DNA of 14,649 bases from the NCBI GenBank assembly GCA_016865955.1, contig VGNW01000032.1, positions 1 to 14,649 of the forward strand, given 5' to 3'. Of this stretch, positions 7,287 to 14,383 are shown piece by piece. Position 1 is the first letter of the stretch. Each line of letters begins with the position of its first letter. Under the pieces are notes generated by a model. The model did no database searches and was not told the DNA's origin. It saw only the letters and a list, made by a program, of their open reading frames with translations. The stretch is from Chloroflexota bacterium (GTDB taxonomy: Bacteria > Chloroflexota > Dehalococcoidia > SZUA-161). The position numbers were made by a program, and so were the translations under genes.

Positions 7287-8990
7287 TTAGAGCAGTTTGA
7301 AGGCTACTACGTTCACCAATCCCTTATCGGTCAGCCTCAACTCTGGAATGACAGCTAGGGCGAGAAAGGAGAGTGTAGCAAACGGTGAAGGCAGCACACA
7401 GCCCAGACCGGAGGCTATTTTTTGCAGTTTCTCCAGTTTGGCTACGACGTTCTCTAGGGGTTCAGTAGATAGCAAACCGGCAATGGGCAGAGCTAAAGAG
7501 CCTTTGATTTTACCTTCAACCGCGGCGACTAAGCCGCCCTGTAATCTCTCGATCTCTTTGATTGCAGCGAATATGTCACGGTCGTTCGTGCCCACGACTA
7601 CTATATTGTGGGAATCATGGGCTATGGAGGAGCCCAGCGCACCCTTTTTTAAACCGAAACCTTTGACCAGTCCCACTCCTATATTGCCGGTTGCTTTGTG
7701 CCTTTCCACTACCACCAGCTTCAGTATATCTCGCTCGATATCGGGCACAATAAGACCATCCCTGGTCTTTACCTGAGTTTTGATGCTCTTAGTGCTTACC
7801 TGCTCCGGTACAATCTCGATAACGGGAAGGCTCTTTTTCGAAGCCGGCAGCTTCAATGCCGCTATGCTGAAGGTTTTGATATTAACTGTGTGGGTAATCT
7901 CTGGGTCAGCTTCCCACTGTGCTGAGAACAGGGCTTTGCCGTTCTTTGCTGCCAGCCTTCCCTTGTGGAAGACCATACTTACATTGAACTTCTTTAAATC
8001 GTCAATCGCTATGAGGTTTGCCACGTAACCCGGCGCTACCGCACCAACCTGATGCAGTCTGAAATATTCGGCAGTATTTATGGTCGCCATTTGAATGGCA
8101 CGCATGGGGTCGAGACCCAGCGCAATCGCCTTCCTGACCACGGCATCGATATCGCCCTCTCGGAGCAAGTCCGAGCAGGTGCGGTCGTCTGCTACAAAGA
8201 AGCACCTTTTATAGGTCTTATCCGTAACCAGCGGCAGCAGTTCTTCGAGATTTTTCTCCGAAGAGCCTTCTCTGATCATGAGGCGTATGCCGCGCCTCAG
8301 TTTCTCTTTGCCTTCCTCGAAAGAAGTGGACTCATGGTCGGAGCCGATTGCTGTCGCAACATAGGCGTTCAGGTCTTTGCCTGTTACTCCGGGGGCATGA
8401 CCGTCTATAACCTTGTTTTTGAACAGGTCTATCTTCTGCAGCACCTGCGGATTTCGCATTAAAACGCCGGGGAAGTTCATCATCTCGCCCAGCCCGATGA
8501 CATTCTTTAACCTCATAGTAGCTTTAAGCTCTTCAGCTCCGAGTTCAGCGCCTGCTGTCTCAAGATGTGTAGCGGGAACGCAGGAAGGAGCCGTGAAATA
8601 GAAATCCAGAGGGAGATTTCTGACACTGTCCATCAAGTATCTGATACCTTTGAGCCCGGTTACATTTGCCATCTCATGGAGGTCGGTGACTATGGCGGAC
8701 ACCCCCCGGGGTACTACGGCTCTGGCATACTCGGCGGGATGTAACAGCGAGCTCTCGATGTGTACATGGCCATCGATTAGACCCGGTGCGAGGTATTTGC
8801 TTTTCAGGTCGATAACGTGTTTTGCCTTTCGATAATCGCCGATGCCGGCGATTTTGTCCTCATATATAGCGACATTGTCCTTTTCTATCTCAGCGGTGAA
8901 AGTATTGATGATTCTGGCGTTGGTCAGCAGCAAATCTGCCTCGGCTTCGCCTCTGGCTACCGCGACGAGCTTCTCAAGATTCACTTTCAT
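7287..8990 (-). CDS. ade: Adenine deaminase
   Basis: A protein of 567 residues, full length for the bacterial Ade (amidohydrolase) family. It hydrolyses adenine to hypoxanthine and ammonia. The metal-binding HVHIESS is at residues 75-81, after APGLIDG. Further family signatures are IGLGEMMNFPG, DGHAPGVTGKDLNAYVATAIGSDHEST, VADDRTCSDLL and, in the C-terminal domain, SSIAHDSHNIVVVGTND. The start is ATG with GGAGG just upstream, overlapping the hpt stop (ATGA). With MtnP producing adenine and Hpt consuming hypoxanthine, the operon channels methylthioadenosine-derived adenine to IMP. Its presence suggests that adenine is not simply reused by adenine phosphoribosyltransferase, which is not in the window. 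Confidence 0.96.
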   Translation of the reverse strand: MKVNLEKLVAVARGEAEADLLLTNARIINTFTAEIEKDNVAIYEDKIAGIGDYRKAKHVIDLKSKYLAPGLIDGHVHIESSLLHPAEYARAVVPRGVSAIVTDLHEMANVTGLKGIRYLMDSVRNLPLDFYFTAPSCVPATHLETAGAELGAEELKATMRLKNVIGLGEMMNFPGVLMRNPQVLQKIDLFKNKVIDGHAPGVTGKDLNAYVATAIGSDHESTSFEEGKEKLRRGIRLMIREGSSEKNLEELLPLVTDKTYKRCFFVADDRTCSDLLREGDIDAVVRKAIALGLDPMRAIQMATINTAEYFRLHQVGAVAPGYVANLIAIDDLKKFNVSMVFHKGRLAAKNGKALFSAQWEADPEITHTVNIKTFSIAALKLPASKKSLPVIEIVPEQVSTKSIKTQVKTRDGLIVPDIERDILKLVVVERHKATGNIGVGLVKGFGLKKGALGSSIAHDSHNIVVVGTNDRDIFAAIKEIERLQGGLVAAVEGKIKGSLALPIAGLLSTEPLENVVAKLEKLQKIASGLGCVLPSPFATLSFLALAVIPELRLTDKGLVNVVAFKLL

Positions 8991-9505
8991 TCCTCCAGGA
9001 TACAGAGGTTCGGCAGATAACGGTACTTCTCGTCGAAATCGAGGCCGTAGCCGACAACGAACGCATCGGGAACCGTGAAACCGACATAGTCAATGGGCAC
9101 TTCCACTTTCCGCCTCGACGGTTTGTCGAACAAGGCGCAGAGCTTGAGCGAAGCAGGATTGCGGAAGCGGAGATAATCCAGGAGAAACCGCACGGTGATG
9201 CCCCTATCTATGATATCTTCGACCACCAGCACATGCCTGCCTTTCACCTGTGTCTCAACGTCTTTTATCAGCTTGATTTTGCCCGAGCTATCCTTGCCCG
9301 CGCCGTAGCTTGCCAGCCTGACGAAGTCGATCTCCACCGGTATGTTCATGGCGCGTACTAAATCGGACATAAAAACGAAACTGCCCTTGAGTATGCCGAT
9401 GAGAAGAGGGTTCTTTCCCCGGTAGTCTTTTCTCAACTCGATAGCAAGTTCTGCTACCTTCTTGTCAATCTCTTTCTTGGGAATAATGACTCGGGGTTTA
9501 GCCAA
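8987..9505 (-). CDS. hpt: Hypoxanthine phosphoribosyltransferase
   Basis: A protein of 172 residues, the usual size. It makes IMP (and probably GMP) from hypoxanthine (or guanine) and PRPP. Visible parts are the LKGSFVFMSDL substrate loop, the flexible-loop region ASYGAGKDSSGK, the PRPP loop VLVVEDIIDRGIT (93-104), and VGYGLDFDEKYRYLPNL near the C-terminus. The PRPP loop normally reads EDIIDTG or EDIIDSG; here residue 101 is Arg, which is unusual. The start is TTG with AGAGGA 5 bases before it. The gene lies 13 bases after the nitroreductase gene and overlaps ade by 4 bases, so it belongs to the operon that feeds adenine through hypoxanthine to IMP. Confidence 0.94.
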   Translation of the reverse strand: MAKPRVIIPKKEIDKKVAELAIELRKDYRGKNPLLIGILKGSFVFMSDLVRAMNIPVEIDFVRLASYGAGKDSSGKIKLIKDVETQVKGRHVLVVEDIIDRGITVRFLLDYLRFRNPASLKLCALFDKPSRRKVEVPIDYVGFTVPDAFVVGYGLDFDEKYRYLPNLCILEE

Positions 9506-9510
9506 AGACT

Positions 9511-9516
9511 TCCTCT
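9511..9516 (-). promoter_or_regulatory. Ribosome binding site for the hpt TTG start
   Basis: AGAGGA on the minus strand, 5 bases before TTG (9503-9505), inside the 13-base gap after the nitroreductase stop. It supports the TTG start. Confidence 0.55.
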
Positions 9517-9518
9517 TT

Positions 9519-10121
9519 CTAGATTTTGCCTACTGCAATGAGATAGAGAGCGCTTTCGTCTCTGCCGTTCAGTCCCAGCAAGCGGTTCACCTGGTCATCG
9601 TAGAAAGCGCCTATGGCACAGGCGCCCAGCCCCATCGATGTAGCTACGAGATAGGCATTCTGCGCTATGTGTCCTGCTTCGAAGAAGATATAACGCTGGG
9701 CGCGCTCCCTGTATCTCCGCTGCGTGCGCTGGAAGACAGCGGAGAGCAACAGCGCCGCATTAGCATGTCTTACCATAGTCTCGCCCAGAGCGGCATGCGA
9801 CAAATCGTGGCTGAAGTCACCTTCGTATGTCAATTCAAGCTCATGAGATGGTATCAGGTAATGATAAATTCCTTTCGATAGACCTTCGACATTGTTTACC
9901 AGTGCATAGACCTCAATGGGATAAGTAGCGCCCGCAGAAGGGGCGGCTCTGAGTCCGTGGCGTTTGTCTGTGATGCCGCTTGAATATAGCAGAATGTGAG
10001 AGAGTTCAGCCAGAGACATGGCTTGACCGGAGAAATCGCGCTGAGACCTTCGATTCGCAATGGCCTGTTCTATGGTGAGGCCCTTATAGCTCAGCTCTCC
10101 GGTAAGTTGAATCTTTCTCAT
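9519..10121 (-). CDS. SagB-type nitroreductase-family FMN oxidoreductase
   Basis: A protein of 200 residues with the SagB/ThcOx pattern: the RRSQRDFS phosphate-binding stretch (24-31), LSHILLYSSGIT, RAAPSAGATYPIEVYALV (58-75), GIYHYLIPSHELEL, and FFEAGHIAQNAYLVATSMGLGACAIGAF (146-172). These bind FMN in the nitroreductase fold. SagB proteins oxidise azolines in thiazole/oxazole peptide synthesis, but no cyclodehydratase or precursor peptide gene is near, so this is probably one of the many stand-alone members of unknown substrate. It is not BluB-like despite the nearby cobT. It is the first gene after the promoter at 10130-10158. The ATG has no ribosome binding site, and no other ATG, GTG or TTG occurs in the next dozen codons, so a leaderless transcript fits. 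Confidence 0.87.
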   Translation of the reverse strand: MRKIQLTGELSYKGLTIEQAIANRRSQRDFSGQAMSLAELSHILLYSSGITDKRHGLRAAPSAGATYPIEVYALVNNVEGLSKGIYHYLIPSHELELTYEGDFSHDLSHAALGETMVRHANAALLLSAVFQRTQRRYRERAQRYIFFEAGHIAQNAYLVATSMGLGACAIGAFYDDQVNRLLGLNGRDESALYLIAVGKI

Positions 10122-10129
10122 ACCGGGAA

Positions 10130-10158
10130 ATTATAAACTCGAAGGCATCTGCTGGCAA
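10130..10158 (-). promoter_or_regulatory. Sigma70-type promoter of the nucleoside/methionine salvage operon, near-leaderless
   Basis: On the minus strand TTGCCA (10153-10158) is followed by a 17-base spacer and a perfect TATAAT (10130-10135). The predicted start is the G near 10123, only 2 bases before the ATG at 10121. The promoter lies in the only intergenic gap above 40 bases, between btuD and the nitroreductase gene, and so marks the start of a new transcription unit. The start site is inferred from spacing alone. Confidence 0.72.
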
Positions 10159-10182
10159 GTAAAAGTCCCCAATCGTGCTCCG

Positions 10183-10989
10183 TTAGTTCCGGGAGGTATC
10201 TCTAGGCATGACCAGTACGTGAGGGGCAGCGGTTACGGGATGCTGGCTGACCCTGACCGGGGTTGAGAACACCTCCTGTATGCTGCTCTCAGTGAGCACT
10301 TCCTGCGGCGAGCCGTCAGCGAAAACAGTCCCTTCTTTGAGCAGAACCAGGCGGTCAAAGAAAAGAGCTGCCATGTTCAGGTCATGCATGGCTGAGATGA
10401 CAGTGACGCCTCGCTCGCGGTTGAGTCGCTTAACGATTTCCAGCATCTCTACCTGATGGCTTATATCCAGGTGAGTGGTAGGTTCATCGAGAAGCAGAAG
10501 CTGTGGTTCCTGGGCAAGCGCCATAGCCAGAATTACCTTCTGACGCTCTCCGCCGCTCAGTTCGTTGAAAAAACGGTTCTTCAAGCGTTCTATCCCGACG
10601 AGTCCCAGAACCTCGTCAGCCTTGTGTCGGTCTCTCTCGGTCGCTCCGGAAAGGAAGCCCACAAACGGAGTTCGTCCCAGCAGCACTACCTCGGATACTG
10701 TGAAGGCGAAGGGAATATGGAAATACTGCGGCACTACTGCAACTGTCTGCGCTATCCTCCTGCGGGGCAGTTTCTTTAAGTTAGTGTCACCCAGCGATAC
10801 CTCGCCCCGCACCGGAGACAACACGCCGGTGGCCAGTTTGATTAGCGTGGTCTTGCCGCAGCCGTTGGGACCGATCAGCCCCACCATCTCCCCTGCTGAG
10901 ACGGAGAGGTCTATATCCCGCAGGACAAGCCCGTTAAAATAGGAAAAGGATACTTTTTCCATGAGCAGGCTGTTAATATTAGAAAGCAT
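10183..10989 (-). CDS. btuD: Cobalamin/corrinoid ABC transporter ATP-binding protein
   Basis: A protein of 268 residues in the FecE/BtuD/HmuV branch. It has Walker A GPNGCGKTT (40-48), the Q-loop at Gln88 (VVPQ), the ABC signature LSGGERQ (144-150), Walker B LLLLDEP with Glu169, the D-loop HLD, and the switch His202 in MHDLN. It is a cytoplasmic ATPase that drives the BtuC permease. ATG at 10989 has AAGGAGGG just upstream and overlaps the end of btuC by 11 bases. The FecE/BtuD family also serves siderophores and haem; the corrinoid assignment rests on the cobT, cobS and cobU genes in the same operon. No hairpin plus T-run follows the stop codon. Confidence 0.9.
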   Translation of the reverse strand: MLSNINSLLMEKVSFSYFNGLVLRDIDLSVSAGEMVGLIGPNGCGKTTLIKLATGVLSPVRGEVSLGDTNLKKLPRRRIAQTVAVVPQYFHIPFAFTVSEVVLLGRTPFVGFLSGATERDRHKADEVLGLVGIERLKNRFFNELSGGERQKVILAMALAQEPQLLLLDEPTTHLDISHQVEMLEIVKRLNRERGVTVISAMHDLNMAALFFDRLVLLKEGTVFADGSPQEVLTESSIQEVFSTPVRVSQHPVTAAPHVLVMPRDTSRN

Positions 10990-12025
10990 ATTCCCTCCTT
11001 GTGCGTCTGAGCAGGTAAATGAAGAACGGCGCGCCGATTAGTGCAGTCAGAATGCCCACAGGTATCTCCGTAGGGGCGAGTATAGTCCGGGCAAGGGTAT
11101 CGGCAACCACCAGAAAAATAGCGCCGGCAAGGGCTGAAGCGGGCAGTAGCAATCGGTGGTCGGGTCCCAGAGCCAACCGTACGGCGTGAGGAATTACCAG
11201 TCCCACGAAACCTATGAGACCGCTGAGCGAGACGGCGCAGGCGGTGAGCAGCGAAGCCAGAGCCAGTATCAGCAGCTTCTCTCGCTCGACGTTGATTCCC
11301 AGATAGGCAGCCTGCTCTTCTCCTAGAGAGAAGGCATTGAGATGGAAGGCGAAGAATTGCGCTATGATGATACCAATCAGGATAATCGGGCCTATGACCG
11401 CTATCTGGCTCCAGTACTGAACCGATATGCTGCCCATGAGGAAAGAGAAGATGGAGTGAAGCTTGAGCTGCAGCACGTCGCTCATCATTATCAACAGGCT
11501 CATCACGGCTGTGAGCATGGAGCTTACCACGAAGCCGGCGAGCAGCATGCTGATAATAGGCGTCCTGCTTCCCACCCGGGCAAGGTTGTAAACCAGCAGT
11601 ATGGTCGCCAGAGCGCCGCAGTAGGCGGCTACGGGTACCACGCCGAGTCCCGAGAAGGCAAGCCCGAGGGGCAGTATCATGGCGATGGTGGCTCCCAGAG
11701 CAGCGCCCGCTGACGTGCCGGTGATATAGGGGTCAGCCATGGGATTGCGCAATAGTCCCTGAAACAGGACGCCAGCGGTAGCTAGAGCTGCTCCCACTAG
11801 GGCGGCGCCGATAACGCGGAGCAATCTAATCTGGAAAATAATGGTCTCGTTGGCGGGATTCCAGGTGGCTTGGAAATCTGAGATGCCGATTTTGTTCAGT
11901 ACCATTTTTACAATATCCAGTGCCGGGATAGACACGGCTCCGAACGCTGAGGCAAGCAACAGCGCTCCGATTAGCACCAGTATCAGCAGCCCTAAAGTTA
12001 TCGCCGCCCGATTACGTCTTTTCAT
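10979..12025 (-). CDS. btuC: Cobalamin/corrinoid ABC transporter permease (FecCD family)
   Basis: A protein of 348 residues, with about ten membrane helices expected and a first segment at residues 8-29. Family signatures include RLLRVIGAALVGAALATAGVLFQ, LLRNPMADPYITGTSAGAALGA, GEEQAAYLGIN, the coupling-helix stretch GLIGFVGLVIPHAVRLALGPDHR (about residues 270-292), and PVGILTALIGAPFFIYLLRR at the end. It forms the membrane channel of a vitamin B12-type importer with BtuD and BtuF. ATG at 12025 lies inside the end of cobU (14-base overlap), so translation is probably coupled. Siderophore permeases share the fold; corrinoid is inferred from the cob genes. Confidence 0.91.
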   Translation of the reverse strand: MKRRNRAAITLGLLILVLIGALLLASAFGAVSIPALDIVKMVLNKIGISDFQATWNPANETIIFQIRLLRVIGAALVGAALATAGVLFQGLLRNPMADPYITGTSAGAALGATIAMILPLGLAFSGLGVVPVAAYCGALATILLVYNLARVGSRTPIISMLLAGFVVSSMLTAVMSLLIMMSDVLQLKLHSIFSFLMGSISVQYWSQIAVIGPIILIGIIIAQFFAFHLNAFSLGEEQAAYLGINVEREKLLILALASLLTACAVSLSGLIGFVGLVIPHAVRLALGPDHRLLLPASALAGAIFLVVADTLARTILAPTEIPVGILTALIGAPFFIYLLRRTRREYAF

Positions 12026-12563
12026 TCGTACAGCCTTTCAGTGCCATCGGGATGCCGGCGACCATCAGATAAACTTCATCGGCATTCTGTGCCAGCACCT
12101 GATTTGCCATGCCCAGAATGTCGCGGTACGCGCGACCTATGGGAGTGGTGGGCACCAAACCTAGACCAACCTCATTGGAAACAATGATAGAGTTTGCCTT
12201 TGAGTTCTTCAGGAGCGCTATCAGATTTTTTATCTCGGCAGTCACTTTTTTCTCCCACGTACCGACATCTGTGTTTTCATCTCCCATCAGATTTGAAACA
12301 AGGAGCGTAATGCAATCTATGATGACGACCTCGGCGTCTCCTAACTTGCCTCGCAGAGCCTTGGCAACATTTGTAGAGGCTTCCAGTGTTCTCCAACCGG
12401 CCGGCCTCGATTGCTTGTGTGTATCGATGCGTGCTTTCATTTCCTCGTCTAAAGGTTCTCCGGTGGCGACGAAGAGCACCCTCTTGCCGTGCTTTGCGGC
12501 AAGCTCCTGCGCGAAGCGGCTTTTGCCGCTTCGCGCGCCGCCGAGGATAAGCGTGATGCTCAT
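12012..12563 (-). CDS. cobU: Adenosylcobinamide kinase / adenosylcobinamide-phosphate guanylyltransferase
   Basis: A protein of 183 residues, normal for CobU/CobP. It phosphorylates adenosylcobinamide and then transfers GMP to give adenosylcobinamide-GDP. The P-loop LGGARSGKS is at residues 7-15; His49 in RIDTHKQSRPAGWRTLE is the expected GMP-accepting His; IIDCITLLVSNLM and IIVSNEVGLGLVPTTPIGRAYRDILGMANQ are strongly conserved family stretches. The product is the substrate of CobS, whose gene is just upstream and overlaps by 4 bases (ATGA). It overlaps btuC downstream by 14 bases. The first 85 bases of the gene contain two tandem perfect inverted repeats, one formed by the P-loop codons themselves. 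Confidence 0.95.
   Translation of the reverse strand: MSITLILGGARSGKSRFAQELAAKHGKRVLFVATGEPLDEEMKARIDTHKQSRPAGWRTLEASTNVAKALRGKLGDAEVVIIDCITLLVSNLMGDENTDVGTWEKKVTAEIKNLIALLKNSKANSIIVSNEVGLGLVPTTPIGRAYRDILGMANQVLAQNADEVYLMVAGIPMALKGCTNEKT
12483..12536 (-). repeat. Two tandem perfect inverted repeats at the start of cobU
   Basis: Bases 12509-12520 and 12525-12536 are perfect 12-base reverse complements around a 4-base loop (AAAA in the mRNA). Bases 12483-12489 and 12497-12503 form a second 7-base stem with a 7-base loop, 5 bases further along the mRNA. Both lie in coding sequence, at bases 28-55 and 61-81 of cobU. No T-run follows, so these are not a simple terminator. A role is not shown. Confidence 0.8.
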
Positions 12564-13300
12564 ACTCCGTAGCTCCAGGTTATCAAAGGAATTAAAATCA
12601 ACACTTCCAATTGAACAACTTCATTGATTGCTCCGTATGTGTCTCCGGTAAGCCCTCCGAGCTTTTTGTTCAAATAGCTTCCCATGAAAATGGCAGCGAG
12701 AAGCGCGGCGGCTGTCACAGCCAGTCCGTCTAATCCCAGAAGGGGAATCGAGGCGGCTAACGTTATGGCTGTGGCTACTGCCAGCCAAGGCAGGGTTTTC
12801 CCCTGATGGAACACAGTCCCCAGACCCTGCTCTCTGGCGTATGGGTGGGCAAAAACAGCATAGACCATCGTCCATCGCGCTATCGCCGGCATCAGAATCA
12901 ATACTTCCATCCTGTATTCGGGTGGCAGAACGCTCAAGGCTACATATTGAAGCAGAATCAGGCAGCATCCTCCCACCACTCCGAAGCCCCCGACCCGGCT
13001 GTCGCGCATAATCCTCAGTCTCTCCTCGGGAGAGCGACCGCCGGCAAGTCCATCGCAGGTATCTATGAAGCCGTCCAAGTGTAGTGCTCTGGTGATTATG
13101 ACCAGGGCGATGATTAGCAAAATATTAGTCAAACTTGCCGGGAAAGCCAGTGCAAACAGTCTGTCCAGACCGTATAGCAATCCTCCTATCATCAGTCCCA
13201 CCAAAGGGAAATATGCCAGCGAGCGGCGTAGCGCTGACACGCTCACATTCACCCTGAGCGGAACGACGGTCAGAAATTGTAATGCTGCTACTAATCCCAT
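12560..13300 (-). CDS. cobS: Adenosylcobinamide-GDP ribazoletransferase (cobalamin synthase)
   Basis: A hydrophobic protein of 246 residues, the usual length. It joins adenosylcobinamide-GDP to alpha-ribazole (phosphate) at the membrane. The family motifs are ALHLDGFIDTCDGLAGG (about 72-88), followed by RLRIMRDSRVGGFGVVGG, and later GGLTGDTYGAINEV; the Asp-rich first motif is the probable Mg2+ site. Several membrane helices are expected. ATG at 13300 lies 24 bases after cobT. The stretch before it is A-rich (GAAAAGTGAAAA) and lacks a clear ribosome binding site, unlike most neighbours. It overlaps cobU by 4 bases. The substrates come from CobU (downstream gene) and CobT (upstream gene). Confidence 0.94.
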   Translation of the reverse strand: MGLVAALQFLTVVPLRVNVSVSALRRSLAYFPLVGLMIGGLLYGLDRLFALAFPASLTNILLIIALVIITRALHLDGFIDTCDGLAGGRSPEERLRIMRDSRVGGFGVVGGCCLILLQYVALSVLPPEYRMEVLILMPAIARWTMVYAVFAHPYAREQGLGTVFHQGKTLPWLAVATAITLAASIPLLGLDGLAVTAAALLAAIFMGSYLNKKLGGLTGDTYGAINEVVQLEVLILIPLITWSYGV

Positions 13301-13324
13301 TTTTCACTTTTCGTTTTGCATTTT

Positions 13325-14380
13325 TCAATCGGACTGAGAAACTCCTGCCTCGGCGAATGTAGCCATCTCCGACAGAATCTTGGCTGCAGCTTCAGCTATC
13401 GATATGCCCAGCGCCGCCCCCGTGCCCTCGCCCAGTCTCATCTCCAGGTCCAATATCGGCTTTAAGTCGAGATACTTGAGTATCGCCTTGTGCCCGATTT
13501 CCACTGAACAGTGCGATGCGATGAGATAATCCTTCACTCTTGGCGACAATCCAACTGCGATGAGCGCTGCCGCCCCTGAGATAAAGCCGTCTATGACAAC
13601 AGGGATATGATGTGCCGCAGCACCTAAGATGACGCCGCAGAGACCGCCTATCTCGAATCCGCCTACTTTGGAGAGCACATCCAGGGCATCATCGGCTCTG
13701 GGACGGTTGACTTTGAGCACTTTTTCAATGACTTCTACCTTGTGAGCCAGTTGTTTGTCATCAAGGCCTGTACCTCTTCCAGTAACCCTTGCCACAGGCT
13801 CACCGGTGATAGCGGCAGTGATTGCGCTGCTGGGCGTGGTGTTGCCTATACCCATATCGCCGGTGCCGACGATATCCAGCCCTTTCTTAATCTCCTGCTC
13901 AACTATCTCGATGCCGACCTCGATAGCTTCAATTGCCTGTTCACGGCTCATGGCGGGGCCCTTCGCCATGTCTCCGGTTCCATAAGCTATTTTTCTCGAT
14001 ATGAGAGCAGGATGAGGCTCTATTTCGGAAGCTACTCCCATATCGACGAAAATCACCCTGGCGCCTATATGCCTTGCCAGGACGTTTATAGCTGCCCCGC
14101 CACGCAGGAAGTTGAGCACCATCTGCGCTGTGACCTCTCTGGGATAGGCGCTCACTCCCTCTAAGGCGACTCCATGGTCTGCTGCCATGGTAACAATCGC
14201 TTTATGGTGTATCTTCGGTATCGGCTCGCCTTTGATGCCTGACAGCTTGACAGATAGCTCTTCCAGCCTGCCCAGACTTCCCAAAGGTTTGGTCAGGGTA
14301 TCCTGCCGCGCTCGCGCCGCAGCTATGGCTCTCTCGTCTAATGGCTCTATTTTTCTCAGTACCTTCTCCAGCGCCTTCAT
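13325..14380 (-). CDS. cobT: Nicotinate-nucleotide:dimethylbenzimidazole phosphoribosyltransferase
   Basis: A protein of 351 residues, normal for CobT. It activates the lower-ligand base to its alpha-ribotide using nicotinate mononucleotide. Motifs are LTKPLGSLGRLEEL (29-42), AADHGVALEGVSAYP (66-80), GTGDMGIGNTTPSSA (172-186) and MRLGEGTGAALG (314-325), the last holding the catalytic base Glu318. Residue 175 is Asp where the Salmonella protein has Glu; I recall this change from other bacteria, and function is probably kept. The gene follows btuF by 3 bases. No bluB or anaerobic bza genes are in the window, so the base is probably taken up or made elsewhere. AGGA lies about 8 bases before the ATG. 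Confidence 0.95.
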   Translation of the reverse strand: MKALEKVLRKIEPLDERAIAAARARQDTLTKPLGSLGRLEELSVKLSGIKGEPIPKIHHKAIVTMAADHGVALEGVSAYPREVTAQMVLNFLRGGAAINVLARHIGARVIFVDMGVASEIEPHPALISRKIAYGTGDMAKGPAMSREQAIEAIEVGIEIVEQEIKKGLDIVGTGDMGIGNTTPSSAITAAITGEPVARVTGRGTGLDDKQLAHKVEVIEKVLKVNRPRADDALDVLSKVGGFEIGGLCGVILGAAAHHIPVVIDGFISGAAALIAVGLSPRVKDYLIASHCSVEIGHKAILKYLDLKPILDLEMRLGEGTGAALGISIAEAAAKILSEMATFAEAGVSQSD

Positions 14381-14383
14381 GGT

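Noticed and set aside
9519..10121. BluB (dimethylbenzimidazole synthase), suggested by the nitroreductase fold near cobT
   Set aside because: The motifs (RAAPSAGATYPIEVY, GIYHYLIPSHELEL) are SagB-like, and the gene lies in a separate unit with its own promoter.
10122..10182. Terminator or cobalamin riboswitch in the gap after btuD
   Set aside because: No stable hairpin with a T-run is visible, and the gap is far too short for a cobalamin riboswitch. Only the promoter is supported.
13949..13970. 7-base inverted repeat around GGGCCC inside cobT
   Set aside because: Short stem in coding sequence, explained by ordinary codons. No further structure beside it.
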